Source: Pseudovibrio axinellae (GTDB taxonomy: Bacteria > Pseudomonadota > Alphaproteobacteria > Rhizobiales > Stappiaceae). From it: a stretch of 64,000 nucleotides of DNA. This document shows positions 9,995-19,629 of the stretch, piece after piece. The stretch spans positions 285,099-349,098 of the forward strand of contig NZ_FOFM01000005.1 in the NCBI RefSeq assembly GCF_900110875.1, written 5' to 3'. Made by a program: the position numbers and the translations under genes. Numbering within the stretch: the first letter of the stretch is position 1; each line of letters opens with the position of its first letter. The notes below the pieces were generated by a model, which worked only from the letters and a program-made list of their open reading frames with translations, was not told the DNA's origin and did no database searches.

Positions 9995-11371
9995 ATGCTT
10001 GATATACCCGTCCGCTTTCGCAATTGGATCATCCTTGGCCTTGTTTCCGCTCTTATGGCGCTGATCCTTCTGGACGAATCTGTATTTGGTCCTGCCCTGC
10101 CAACAATCCAGTCAGACCTGGGTCTGTCGCGCACAGCAACTCACTGGGTGATCAATGCCTACCTGCTTGTGTTTTCAAGCTCAGTGGCGCTTGGCGGAAA
10201 GCTGCGAGATATGTACGGGCTCCACGTCCTAGTGGGACTAGGCGGAAGCTTCTTCTTGATTGGCAGTCTTCTAGGGGGAGCATCACAGTCGGAAATCATG
10301 ATCATCATTGCAAGAGCCAGTCAAGGCCTTGGCGCAGGCATGCTCTACCCGGTGGTAGCAACAACGATTACGGCAACCTTTCCAGCCAAACAACACGGCA
10401 TGGCTCTTGGTGTTATGGCAAGTACCGGCACGACTTTCCTCGCTCTTGGCCCGCTGCTGGGTGGGGTTTTGACCGAATATGCCAGCTGGCGTTGGGTATT
10501 CTGGTTCAATGTCCCCCTTATCTCTGCCATCTGGTGCGCCATTGCTCTCATCTTGCCGCACGCACCTATCACTAAAAAGACACAGGAGAAAGATTGGCTT
10601 GGTCTGAGCCTGTTGCTTTTCGGCTTGCTTTTGTTTGTTTACGGTATCATGGAAGCTCCAGTGGGAGGGAGCGCCCAACTATTAATAGTCGCCGCCATTC
10701 CAACAGGTCTTGCGGTGCTGTCTTTCTTCTATTGGTTTGAAAGTAAAGCCCGCTCACCGCTAATCGATGTAAGAGTTCTCAAAAACCTATCGATTACCGC
10801 ATGCTGCACAACAACTTTTGCGGCCCAATACTGCAAGCTCACAGTAACGATCTTCATCGCACTCTATTGCGTTAAGGTTCTTGAACTCTCACCGCTGAAA
10901 AGTGGGTTAGCCACATTCGTATGCGTTTCAGCAGCCCCAATAACTGCGCCATTTGCCGGTCGCATAGCCGATAAATATGGTTCACGACGGCCGGTCCTCC
11001 TAGGTCTTTTCATTGCAGGCACATCGCTTTTTGCAGCCGCCATCTGCATCCAGCACAACCTCCTTTATCCCACATTGGCAGTTTTATTTATCTGGGGCAT
11101 AACCTTGCCCTTTTGTTACGTGCCCTCAGTTCGCCTCACCATGAACCAGACCACCCCAAGCAAGCGCGGTGAAGTTCTCGGGATTTTTGGAACAGCCAGA
11201 ATTATGGGGGGCACAATCGGAATCGCCGTCAGCAGTATGATACTTTCACTCACACAGACTTACGATGCTGTCTTTTTCACAGGTTCAAGTATCTTAGGCC
11301 TGAGTTTCCTATTTGCGCTGTTCTTTATGATTGCCAAAGAGTCGGAGGGTAGCAGCGGCATCAAAAACTAA
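9995..11371 (+). CDS. DHA2-type MFS drug-efflux-like transporter
   Basis: This 458-residue multi-spanning protein belongs to the EmrB/QacA branch of the major facilitator superfamily. Features include the LDESVFGPALPTIQSDLG segment after helix 1 and the helix 5 'antiporter' motif region LGPLLGGVL. It probably exports lipophilic compounds with proton antiport; the substrate cannot be inferred. The ATG at 9995 is preferred over the GTG at 9971 because AAGAAGGA lies 5 bases upstream. No EmrA-like adaptor is adjacent. Confidence 0.85.
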   Translation: MLDIPVRFRNWIILGLVSALMALILLDESVFGPALPTIQSDLGLSRTATHWVINAYLLVFSSSVALGGKLRDMYGLHVLVGLGGSFFLIGSLLGGASQSEIMIIIARASQGLGAGMLYPVVATTITATFPAKQHGMALGVMASTGTTFLALGPLLGGVLTEYASWRWVFWFNVPLISAIWCAIALILPHAPITKKTQEKDWLGLSLLLFGLLLFVYGIMEAPVGGSAQLLIVAAIPTGLAVLSFFYWFESKARSPLIDVRVLKNLSITACCTTTFAAQYCKLTVTIFIALYCVKVLELSPLKSGLATFVCVSAAPITAPFAGRIADKYGSRRPVLLGLFIAGTSLFAAAICIQHNLLYPTLAVLFIWGITLPFCYVPSVRLTMNQTTPSKRGEVLGIFGTARIMGGTIGIAVSSMILSLTQTYDAVFFTGSSILGLSFLFALFFMIAKESEGSSGIKN

Positions 11372-11424
11372 CCCTTATCTGTGATCCAGCCTTATCTGTA
11401 AAACAACCCGCGGCAAGCTCTGGC

Positions 11425-12168
11425 TTAATTTGCCTTTGCACCAGAACCAGCAGCTGCTGCCAGCTGACGGTTGCCTGTTGCTTGCTGCTGATTAAGCTCA
11501 GCGCGTTGAGCCGCAGCCCTGCCACGTGAAAGACGGCCAACCGTGTTGATCGACCAGCTTGCAATTTGGGCCAGCACATTGTCAGAGGCAGCATTGAGCG
11601 CCGGGATCGCATCAGAAACGCTATCACCACTTGTCGGCACACTGGCCGCAAATACATGCATACCAACAGAACGACCATCACGATCATCAACGATGCGCGC
11701 GGCCACTTCCACATAGGCCTGATCACCACCATCTACCTGCAACTCGAAGGCACGCAACGTCGTTTGCAGCTGATAGTCAATCAAGAGCCCCTGACCAGGT
11801 TGAGAAACACCGCGCAACTTCCCTGTATTTTCCAAAGTCTCGACAAGCTTAGCCTGAAATACACGAGGAAGCGTGTCAGTCCAGGCAACCTTAGGGAAAT
11901 AGGAATAGACGGGGCCCCCGCCCTGCGTCACAGCAATGTTGCTTGTATCCAGCGCCTGCAATGCAACCGGTGTTGCAACCAGCACCTGATAGTCAGAGGC
12001 GCCGACTTTGACAGGAATATCGCTAGGCGCGGTCAAACCATACAGCGCATCTGGACCGCTCGTTCCACACCCAGCCAGCCCACTCAGCAGAACGGTAGCA
12101 ACAACGATATGTTTAATTGTCGAACCGAACACGCGGAGCTCCAGCTTTCTGCAATAAGCCACCCTCAT
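11425..12168 (-). CDS. ABC-transport auxiliary lipoprotein (PqiC/MlaC-like role)
   Basis: This protein of about 247 residues has a lipoprotein signal ending LLSGLAGC (lipidated Cys) and a domain resembling the ABC-type transport auxiliary component (PqiC/DUF330) family, with a typical early segment VGASDYQVLVATPVALQAL. It is the last gene of the Mla-like operon and should link the MCE complex to the outer membrane. The open frame reaches 12234 and overlaps the MCE gene; ATGs at 12204 and 12168 are both possible, and I prefer 12168 because it gives a normal signal peptide. The tail is Ala/Gln-rich. Confidence 0.75.
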   Translation of the reverse strand: MRVAYCRKLELRVFGSTIKHIVVATVLLSGLAGCGTSGPDALYGLTAPSDIPVKVGASDYQVLVATPVALQALDTSNIAVTQGGGPVYSYFPKVAWTDTLPRVFQAKLVETLENTGKLRGVSQPGQGLLIDYQLQTTLRAFELQVDGGDQAYVEVAARIVDDRDGRSVGMHVFAASVPTSGDSVSDAIPALNAASDNVLAQIASWSINTVGRLSRGRAAAQRAELNQQQATGNRQLAAAAGSGAKAN

Positions 12169-12214
12169 TTTTCCGAGTCGCTTCCCTATATCTTTGTCAG
12201 ACATTTCAAAAAAC

Positions 12215-14152
12215 TCAACGCCGCTGTGCCCCATTAAATACAGGTGTGTCTGATCCGCCGAAAATCACACGGTTCGGATTACGATCAAAATTGCTTACAG
12301 TGCGCCGAATCTCAATAAGTGTCTGGTTTAACTGCTGCATCGCTGCTGTAAAGTCCTGCCCGCCTTGTTGGCTCAATTTCAACAGGGCAACTGAGATTGG
12401 TTCTGCTCGCTTGGCAAAAGCATCTGCGACTTCCCGAATAGAAGCAGCCGCGTCTGTCGCTTCCTTGATAAAGCCTTTTCCATCAGCTGAAACCATGCCG
12501 TCAACTTTCTCCAAGATCGTATTCACCCGAACAGAGGCTGCGTTGAGATTCGAGGCGATGTTCTTTGCCTGGTCGATAACCTTCGTGACGTCCGGAACCT
12601 TCTTTTTAATCTCAATGCTCATGTCATTGACTGACTTGGCAGCATTTTGGATTTCATCAATTGCTTTAGCAAGTTCCGGTGTTTTATCTGCAAGCGTGGT
12701 GGCCACTTTATTTGCAGAGGTAACGATGCTTGTAACTTTCACTGGATCAATCGCTGCAACAACCTCGTTAGTATTGGCAATCAACGCATTTGCATTGTCC
12801 ATCGTTTTGGTAAGTTGGCCAGATACCACGGTCAGGTTGTTGCCAATTTCATCGGCAGAAACAATAACGCGATCAATCTCTTTATTCCGCCCGGCGACCA
12901 GATCACTGACCTGACGAATATTGGCTGACGCCTTACCCGCATCATCAATCGCTTTAGCAATTACCTGATCCTTATCGGACAGCGTTTTCGTAACCGTTTC
13001 CACCGATGTCACAATGTTCCCGATCTGCTCAGGGTTCACCTTATCCAAGATACGGTTGGCGTTTTGAGTGGTTAAAACAATCTCCTGTGACGCAATCTCT
13101 GCATTCTTAACGATGCGGTCAATGACTGCCTCGTTCTTGGTCAGCTCCACAATCAATTCACGCGCATTGTCCACCACCAAAGAGGCGGAGGCTAACATCG
13201 AATTGATGTCACCGCGGCGCTCAGTAAGAACGCCGCCAAGATCTGAGGCTCCCTTGAGAATACGCTCAACTTCCTCTGGCTTAACAGCCGCAATCACAGC
13301 CTCAATCTGGGCAAGCTCATCGGAGAGCTCTGTGGTAAAGTTTAGCAACTGATCAGAGGCGAGCTTGCCGTTTGCAACGATATCGCCAACCCCATCTGCC
13401 GAAGCTGACAGTTTGTTGGTCATCACCTCCACATTATTGACGATCTGACCAAGCTTATCGGGCGGTACATTCGCCAAGAGCACTTCACCGCGATCAACGA
13501 GATTGCCAAGTTTGCCAGATAGCCCAGTGAGCGCCTTGCTGGTTTCCGTAATACCGGCAAGAAAATCATCAACTCCCGAAGCATTCTTTGCCAAAGCGTC
13601 CGTAAAGGCCTCTACGTTTTTGATGGTCTTTTGCACATCTGGGCGCGCACTAATCACAAGTTCATCAATATTGGAAAGCGTCGAATCCGCTTTACGCATA
13701 ATGTCCTTCGCCCCTTCCAGCAGATCTTCAAACTGCGATCTGCGAGCGTACATAACCGGGATTGTCTCCTCAGCCTTGGAAAAGAGCGCAGGAGATTCTG
13801 TGGAACCACCAGACAGGTCAACATATGCAACGCCAGTCAGACCAGTAAACCCAAGGGAAGCAACGGTATCGCGGCGCAACGGAGCGTTTGCATCAACGCG
13901 CACAATGGCAACAACCAGCTTCGGGTTACTCGGATCATACGTCAGAGCGCTTACGTCACCAATCTTGATACCGTTAAACAGCACCTGACCACCAATCGGC
14001 AAACCAGTAACAGCGCCCGGGAAAATAATCTTGATATCACGCCGGCCCGAACGGTCACCCGCACTCAACAGCCAGAATGTGAACAGGAAAGCAATAGCCA
14101 CCACGGTCAGAACGAATGCACCGATAGCGATATTATTTGCGCGGGTTTCCAT
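12215..14152 (-). CDS. MCE-family lipid transport protein (MlaD-like)
   Basis: This 645-residue protein has one N-terminal membrane helix (about 8-30) and a single MCE domain (about 38-115, containing GLPIGGQVLFNGIKIGDV). A very long helical tail of about 500 residues follows, rich in repeats such as NANxILDKVNPEQIGNIV and ending in a Gln/Arg-rich region. MCE proteins form a hexameric ring and, with long helical tails, a tunnel that shuttles phospholipids between membranes. The length exceeds E. coli MlaD (183 residues) and is typical of Rhizobiales. It lies 9 bases after the ATPase gene. Confidence 0.9.
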   Translation of the reverse strand: METRANNIAIGAFVLTVVAIAFLFTFWLLSAGDRSGRRDIKIIFPGAVTGLPIGGQVLFNGIKIGDVSALTYDPSNPKLVVAIVRVDANAPLRRDTVASLGFTGLTGVAYVDLSGGSTESPALFSKAEETIPVMYARRSQFEDLLEGAKDIMRKADSTLSNIDELVISARPDVQKTIKNVEAFTDALAKNASGVDDFLAGITETSKALTGLSGKLGNLVDRGEVLLANVPPDKLGQIVNNVEVMTNKLSASADGVGDIVANGKLASDQLLNFTTELSDELAQIEAVIAAVKPEEVERILKGASDLGGVLTERRGDINSMLASASLVVDNARELIVELTKNEAVIDRIVKNAEIASQEIVLTTQNANRILDKVNPEQIGNIVTSVETVTKTLSDKDQVIAKAIDDAGKASANIRQVSDLVAGRNKEIDRVIVSADEIGNNLTVVSGQLTKTMDNANALIANTNEVVAAIDPVKVTSIVTSANKVATTLADKTPELAKAIDEIQNAAKSVNDMSIEIKKKVPDVTKVIDQAKNIASNLNAASVRVNTILEKVDGMVSADGKGFIKEATDAAASIREVADAFAKRAEPISVALLKLSQQGGQDFTAAMQQLNQTLIEIRRTVSNFDRNPNRVIFGGSDTPVFNGAQRR

Positions 14153-14161
14153 GCGTCCTCC

Positions 14162-14977
14162 TCACACCCGTTTGAGCGCGCGGGCGCCCCGGAAATAGGA
14201 TTTAACCCAAGGGTGCTCCACCTGCATCATATCTTCAATGGTTCCTTCAACCAAAACCCTACGTTCACTCAAAACAGCAATGCGATCACAAATACTATGA
14301 AGGCTGTCGAGGTCATGCGTTACCATGTAAACTGTAAGTCCCAGAGTTTCTTTTAGTTTTACAATCAGATCATCGAACTCGGCCGCACCAATCGGATCAA
14401 GACCAGAGGTCGGCTCGTCCAAAAACAAAAGGTCAGGGTCCATCGCCAGGGACCGTGCAAGTGCAGCTCTCTTGATCATTCCGCCCGACAGCTCAGATGG
14501 CAGCTTCTCCGCAGCGTCCAACGGCAGCCCGACCATCTCAATTTTCAACAGCGCCAGCTCATCCCGCAATCGGGCAGAAAGCTTCAAATGTTCACGCAGG
14601 GGCACCTGAACATTTTGTTTCACCGTCAAAGACGAAAACAAAGCCCCCTGCTGGAACAGCACCCCCCATCGCTTCTCAATCTCGCGGCGCATGTCATCGG
14701 TTGCTTCATCGTAGTCCTGCCCAAACACTTCAATGGAACCCGAGCGCCGTGGGTTCAGCCCTAGCACGGTGCGCATAAGGACAGACTTGCCCGTACCCGA
14801 TGCCCCCACGAACCCCAAAACTTCGCCGCGGTACACATCCAGATTCAAGTTCTCTAAAATGAGCTTTTGGCCAAAACCAACTGTCACATCCCGAGCCCGA
14901 AGCAAAACTTCACGTTCATCCACCAGGTCGCGCCCTGTGCCCTGCCCCGATACCGGCTCAGTTCTCTCTTGTCCCAT
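14162..14977 (-). CDS. Mla-type ABC transporter ATP-binding protein
   Basis: This 271-residue ABC ATPase has Walker A GASGTGKS, the signature LSGGMIKRAALARSLA, Walker B LLFLDEPTSGLDP and a switch His in VTHDLDS. The variant signature with GGM is characteristic of MlaF. It powers lipid movement by the adjacent permease and MCE protein on the cytoplasmic face of the inner membrane. The permease ends only 5 bases before it. Confidence 0.92.
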   Translation of the reverse strand: MGQERTEPVSGQGTGRDLVDEREVLLRARDVTVGFGQKLILENLNLDVYRGEVLGFVGASGTGKSVLMRTVLGLNPRRSGSIEVFGQDYDEATDDMRREIEKRWGVLFQQGALFSSLTVKQNVQVPLREHLKLSARLRDELALLKIEMVGLPLDAAEKLPSELSGGMIKRAALARSLAMDPDLLFLDEPTSGLDPIGAAEFDDLIVKLKETLGLTVYMVTHDLDSLHSICDRIAVLSERRVLVEGTIEDMMQVEHPWVKSYFRGARALKRV

Positions 14978-14982
14978 ACTGG

Positions 14983-16131
14983 TTAAAACCCAATAGATGC
15001 AAAGAACACCGCAAAAACTCCATCCACTACGATGACCATAAATATAGATTTCACAACAGAAACAGTCGTATGTCGGCCAAGTGACTCAGCAGAGCCTTCA
15101 ACCTTCATTCCTTCCATACAGGCAATCAGGCCGATGATCAGCGCCATAAATGGTGCCTTCAACACACCAACCATCAGTGTATCAACTGTAACAGCCGCCT
15201 GCAGCTGCGCAATGAAGGAATTTGGTACAATGTCCAGGTACCACCAGCATGTCAGCCCAGCCCCAAAAAGAGCCGCCAGGTTTGCCATAAACACAAGAAT
15301 GGGAAGGGCGATCATCAATGCCACCAGGCGTGGCAAAATAAGGACCTCAGTCACCCGCAGTCCAGTGACCTGCAAAGCATCAATCTCTTCCCGCATTTTC
15401 ATGGAACCGAGCTCGGCTGTATACGCAGAGCCTGAACGCCCGGCCACCATAATAGCAGTCAGAATGACACCAATCTCTCTCAGCACCAAAATACCGGAGA
15501 GATCCACGACAAAAATCTCAGCCCCAAACTGCTTTAGGTAAAAGCCGCCTTGCTGGGCAATAATCCCTCCGATCAGAAAACTCATCAGACAGACTATGGG
15601 CACCGCCCCCATGCATGAGCGCTGGAACTGCACAGCAATGGAAACCGGTCGTAAACGTCTCGGGTGTGTCGCGGCAGCCGTAACTGTCGCAGTCAACCCT
15701 CCAAGCATCGCCAGGACATCACGCGTGTCGCGCCCCAGCTGGCGGGTCGCTTCGCCCACGCCTGCAAGATAATTCAAAAAGGAGTTACCAGAGACTTTCT
15801 CGGGTGGATTATCGACGTCTTCCCGGTCCACTTCTCTCAACAAAATGTCAAAACGTTCGTCTTCGTAAAGAAACTGGACCTGCCGCCCCTGCTCTGCCTG
15901 TTCCATCTGAAACCGCTGCAGCAACCAAGCACCAGCCGTATCCAGAAAGCTAACCTTCTTTAAATCAACGCAAATTACGGAGTGAGTAAGCCTAAGCGCT
16001 ACCTGGGTAATGAGCTTTTCGCATGTCGCTCCTTGGCGGATGCCCCAGGCACCTGAAGCAGTGAGCAAAAGCAACGCACCATCTTGGGCCGCAACCAGAT
16101 TCGGCGCATCCATCTTATCAGTCAGCTTCAT
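14983..16131 (-). CDS. Mla-type ABC permease with N-terminal STAS-like domain
   Basis: This 382-residue protein is a fusion. Residues about 1-110 resemble a STAS domain (VDLKKVSFLDTAGAWLL), as in MlaB, and about 120-380 form the MlaE permease with conserved ILVLREIGVILTAIMVAGRSGSAYTAELG. In E. coli MlaB and MlaE are separate; the fused form is common in alphaproteobacteria. The start at 16131 (MKLTDK) is preferred to the upstream GTG/ATG frame to 16212, since AGGG lies about 8 bases before it and the longer frame would enter the divergent promoter. It is the first gene of the four-gene operon. Confidence 0.9.
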   Translation of the reverse strand: MKLTDKMDAPNLVAAQDGALLLLTASGAWGIRQGATCEKLITQVALRLTHSVICVDLKKVSFLDTAGAWLLQRFQMEQAEQGRQVQFLYEDERFDILLREVDREDVDNPPEKVSGNSFLNYLAGVGEATRQLGRDTRDVLAMLGGLTATVTAAATHPRRLRPVSIAVQFQRSCMGAVPIVCLMSFLIGGIIAQQGGFYLKQFGAEIFVVDLSGILVLREIGVILTAIMVAGRSGSAYTAELGSMKMREEIDALQVTGLRVTEVLILPRLVALMIALPILVFMANLAALFGAGLTCWWYLDIVPNSFIAQLQAAVTVDTLMVGVLKAPFMALIIGLIACMEGMKVEGSAESLGRHTTVSVVKSIFMVIVVDGVFAVFFASIGF

Positions 16132-16239
16132 CACAAAACCCTGAGCCCCGAAATTCGAAAATCCTAATGATCCTATACAGATTTCTGTAATGTGTCGTCC
16201 AGTATTACGCACTCAGCCACAAGTACAACGGATAATGTC

Positions 16240-17253
16240 ATGACACTATCTAAGCCCTACCTATTATTTCTTGGGGATGCAAAAGACGAGCTTGCTGCAA
16301 AAACTGCTCACGGCATAGCCGATTGGAGAGCGGATTGGTGCGTCGGGCAGCTTTCACTTCCCGGTTGTAAGGCCCATACAAACCTGCCTGAGATGACCCC
16401 GGTTGAAGCTGCCAAAGCTGGCGCAAAAACCATGGTTATCGGCTGCGTAAACGCTGGGGGGGTTCTTCCTGAAATTTGGATCGAACCCATAGTTACAGCC
16501 CTAAACGCTGGACTGGACGTTGCAACAGGTCTGCATATCCGCCTTTCCAGCATTCCTCAGGTGAAGGACGCCGCCGCAAAGAACAATTGCAAACTCCACG
16601 ACCTGCGCTTTCCAGAACTTTCATTACCAACCGGCAGCGGGAGTAAACGCCTTGGAAAGCGTTTACTCACAGTCGGTACAGATTGCTCCGTGGGCAAAAA
16701 ATACAGCGCATTAGCGCTACAAAAAGAATTCACTCAGCGAAACATCAGTGCTGATTTTTGTGCAACAGGTCAAACTGGAATTTTGATTGCAGAACGCGGC
16801 ATCGCTATTGATGCAATCGTTTCTGATTTCATTTCTGGCGCGGCCGAACACCTTAGTCCAGCCAACAAAGACAACCATTGGGATATAATCGAAGGACAGG
16901 GCTCGCTGCTCCACCCATCCTATGCTGGCGTTTGCCTTGGGTTGCTTCACGGGTCCCAACCCGATGTCTTTGTTATATGCCACGAACCCACCCGAGCGAC
17001 CATGCGTGGTGTTTTAACGCCAATCCCCTCCATCAAGGAAATCATTGACCTGACAATGCGTTTAGGGCGCATCACCAACCCCAACATTCAATGTGGTGGG
17101 CTTGCCATCAACACGATGATGCTCTCCGAAAATCACGCAAAGAACTTGATTGAAGAGCTCGCAGAAGAGCATAAACTACCGGCAACTGATCCAGTCCGCT
17201 TTGGGGCAGCCCAAATCATAGATCATATTTGCCAGGAGCTAAAACTCGCTTGA
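16240..17253 (+). CDS. dgcN: D-glutamate N-acetyltransferase DgcN (DUF1611)
   Basis: This 337-residue protein of the DUF1611 family starts KPYLLFLGDAKDELAAKTA and carries a P-loop-like segment TVGTDCSVGKKYSAL at about residues 141-155. Family members next to an enolase-superfamily racemase are assigned as DgcN, which acetylates D-glutamate with acetyl-CoA. The ATG at 16240 is chosen because homology begins there; the frame also opens at a GTG at 16192. Its stop overlaps the next gene by 4 bases (TTGA), so translation is coupled. D-Glu from peptidoglycan turnover is the likely substrate. Confidence 0.8.
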   Translation: MTLSKPYLLFLGDAKDELAAKTAHGIADWRADWCVGQLSLPGCKAHTNLPEMTPVEAAKAGAKTMVIGCVNAGGVLPEIWIEPIVTALNAGLDVATGLHIRLSSIPQVKDAAAKNNCKLHDLRFPELSLPTGSGSKRLGKRLLTVGTDCSVGKKYSALALQKEFTQRNISADFCATGQTGILIAERGIAIDAIVSDFISGAAEHLSPANKDNHWDIIEGQGSLLHPSYAGVCLGLLHGSQPDVFVICHEPTRATMRGVLTPIPSIKEIIDLTMRLGRITNPNIQCGGLAINTMMLSENHAKNLIEELAEEHKLPATDPVRFGAAQIIDHICQELKLA

Positions 17254-18233
17254 CCTGTCACCTATCTATTAAAGCCGAAACTTTCCCTATTGCGGGAAGC
17301 TTTACAATTGCTCGTGGTTCTCGAACCGAAGTGCATGTTGTCACGACCACGCTCACCCAAAATGGCCTGACAGGTCGTGGGGAATGCGTGCCCTATTCCC
17401 GCTATAATGAAAGTGTTGAAAGCGTCATCGCGCAGATCGAAACTGTACGCGCGCAGATTGAGGCTGGCCTGTCGCTGGAGGAGCTGCAAAACCTGATGCC
17501 ACCTGGGGCTGCCCGCAACGCAATTGACTGTGCCTTATGGGACCTGACTGCCAAGCGTAGCGGAACCAGTGTCGCTGAGCTTGTGGGCATCAAATCCCAG
17601 CACCGGCTGCAGACCGCCTATACTATTTCCGTGGGAACAGCTGAGAAAATGGCGCAAGACGCGGTAAAAGCTTCCAACCGCCCCCTTCTCAAGGTCAAGC
17701 TTGCTGGTGAAGGAGATGTACAGCGCATTGCAGCCGTCAGACAAGCCGCACCGCACAGCAAGCTCATTGTCGACGCAAATGAAAGCTGGTCAGAACACAA
17801 TCTGGAAGCCAATATCGCAGCCTGTAAAAAGGCCGAAGTCGGTCTGGTAGAACAACCTCTGCCCGCAGGAAAAGATGCGATCCTAGCGCAGGTGGAACAC
17901 CTGATCCCAATCTGCGCGGATGAGAGCTTACACACGTCCAGTGACCTGGAAAGCCTCAGGGACCGATACTCGGCCATTAACATCAAGATCGATAAAACCG
18001 GTGGACTGACCGAAGGCCTGAAGCTGCTGCGCAAAGCCGAAGCATTAGACTACGTCATCATGGTCGGCTGCATGCTTGCCACATCTCTTTCCATGGCCCC
18101 AGCCATGCTGCTGGCGCAAAATGCGCAGTTTGTTGATCTGGATGGGCCGCTGTTACTTGCAAAAGACCGCGATCATGCGATCCAGTTCGAAGGCAACCTA
18201 ATGCATCCACCCTCCCCACAGCTCTGGGGCTAA
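17250..18233 (+). CDS. dgcA: N-acetyl-D-glutamate racemase DgcA / dipeptide epimerase family
   Basis: This 327-residue enolase-superfamily protein has the paired catalytic lysines of the epimerase group: KVKLAG in strand 2, and KIDKTGGL near residue 250. Metal ligands are in VDANESW, EQPLP and ADESL. Alone it would be called an L-Ala-D/L-Glu epimerase, but its translational coupling to dgcN supports DgcA, which converts N-acetyl-D-Glu to N-acetyl-L-Glu. TTG at 17250 is taken as the start: AGGAG lies about 12 bases upstream and the start overlaps the dgcN stop. Confidence 0.8.
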   Translation: MTCHLSIKAETFPIAGSFTIARGSRTEVHVVTTTLTQNGLTGRGECVPYSRYNESVESVIAQIETVRAQIEAGLSLEELQNLMPPGAARNAIDCALWDLTAKRSGTSVAELVGIKSQHRLQTAYTISVGTAEKMAQDAVKASNRPLLKVKLAGEGDVQRIAAVRQAAPHSKLIVDANESWSEHNLEANIAACKKAEVGLVEQPLPAGKDAILAQVEHLIPICADESLHTSSDLESLRDRYSAINIKIDKTGGLTEGLKLLRKAEALDYVIMVGCMLATSLSMAPAMLLAQNAQFVDLDGPLLLAKDRDHAIQFEGNLMHPPSPQLWG

Positions 18234-18242
18234 ATAATCAGA

Positions 18243-18275
18243 AAGGCGGCCTTCATGAGAAGAGCCGCCTTTTTA
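18243..18275. terminator. Bidirectional terminator between dgcA and an MFS gene
   Basis: AAGGCGGC and GCCGCCTT form the stem around a loop of about 12 bases. TTTTTAAT follows on the plus strand, and a shorter T-rich end follows on the minus strand. It serves two convergent genes. Confidence 0.85.
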
Positions 18276-18278
18276 ATA

Positions 18279-19457
18279 TCATACGCGTTTTGAAACCAGC
18301 AGGAGTGTAAGCACACCAGCCATGCAGATACCCGACATGAGGTAGAAGGCATACGCCTGCTCGACCTCGTAGAGCCATCCACTTGCGATCCCACTGATCC
18401 CCATAACCGCACCAAAAGCCGTTTGGAAAAGCCCCTGAGCCGTTGCCAGCCTCTTATTGGAGACCAACTTGGACAAGTAAGAAACGACGCCCAAAAACAC
18501 CATTCCAAAGCTACCGGCGTGAAGCAGCTGTAAGATGATTGCAGACCATGCTTCTGTTGCAAAGGGGAAGAGAAGCCATCGAATGATGCTTGCAACTCCG
18601 CCTGTCACCATAAGCCCCCAAGCTCCCAGATGCCTTAGGAAGAACGCACCCCAAACAAAGATACCGATCTCTGCCAAGGTACCGAGCGCCCACAGTCCAC
18701 CAACCATCGCATCACTAATACCCACAGACAGCCAGTATATGCTTGCAAAGGCATAAAGCGCTGAAAAACTTCCGAGCAACAGTCCACCAGAAAGGACCAC
18801 TAAAAGAAACTGTGGGTCTCTTAACTCCTCAGCGGACCAGACACTTTCTTTGGTCACACTGCGACTTTCAGAGGGCATACCAGGCAAAAGAACCGCAACT
18901 ACAGCCAGCAACCCAAGACTGCCCACGGTCAAAAACAGCAGGTCAGCTGGCTCACCAAAAGAGAGGTACCAGCCACCAATGAGTGTCGCGACCACAAACG
19001 CAATCGAGCCCCATGATCGCATTGGACCATAATTCAAACCCAGCGTATGCACCGTTTCGTAGGCATAAGCATCCTGAAGAGGCTGAATGGGCGTGTAGAA
19101 AATGGAGAGGAAAATAACAAGACCAATCACAACCCAGTAGTCACTAGCGTAAATCAGCACCCAAAACGATAACAGCGCGACGACACTGAACAACGCCATG
19201 GAATGACGCCTGCGCCCTGCTCGGTCGGAAATACTCGTCATGATCGGCGTTGCAAATATCCGCACAATATTTGGCAGCGCAATTACAAATGCAATTTGGA
19301 CGGGCGTAAACTTTATCTGTTCCAGAAACAGAGGAAAGTAAGCAAGAAAAAAAGCATTTGCAAAATTGAAAGCAGCAAACAAACCGCTCACACCAGTGGC
19401 AATCCAGAATAGGTTGCTTGGTTTTCCTAAAGGAGAGGTACTTCTGGGCATAGTCAT
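18279..19457 (-). CDS. MFS transporter, HcaT/nucleoside-symporter-like
   Basis: This protein of about 392 residues has 12 predicted membrane helices and resembles the MFS_1-like/3-phenylpropionate transporter (HcaT) group. It has the loop 2-3 motif SDRAGRRR and the early segment FNFANAFFLAYFPLFLEQ. The substrate is unknown. Start uncertain: ATGs at 19457 and 19451 (MPRSTS) are near the first helix, while the frame opens further up at 19502; no strong ribosome site decides. It converges on dgcA and shares its terminator. Confidence 0.75.
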   Translation of the reverse strand: MTMPRSTSPLGKPSNLFWIATGVSGLFAAFNFANAFFLAYFPLFLEQIKFTPVQIAFVIALPNIVRIFATPIMTSISDRAGRRRHSMALFSVVALLSFWVLIYASDYWVVIGLVIFLSIFYTPIQPLQDAYAYETVHTLGLNYGPMRSWGSIAFVVATLIGGWYLSFGEPADLLFLTVGSLGLLAVVAVLLPGMPSESRSVTKESVWSAEELRDPQFLLVVLSGGLLLGSFSALYAFASIYWLSVGISDAMVGGLWALGTLAEIGIFVWGAFFLRHLGAWGLMVTGGVASIIRWLLFPFATEAWSAIILQLLHAGSFGMVFLGVVSYLSKLVSNKRLATAQGLFQTAFGAVMGISGIASGWLYEVEQAYAFYLMSGICMAGVLTLLLVSKRV

Positions 19458-19629
19458 TGGAAAACAGTACAAATGGGGGTGGAGAGTACCCATAAACGAC
19501 AATGCTTAGGGATACTCCTTTTACTTGTGCTAATAGGGACTATCCAAATCAATGTAAACCAATTATTAGCCGTAGAATCTGTTACATAAACTTGTAGTAT
19601 TATCTTAGATAATTATGAGGGAGCTACAT

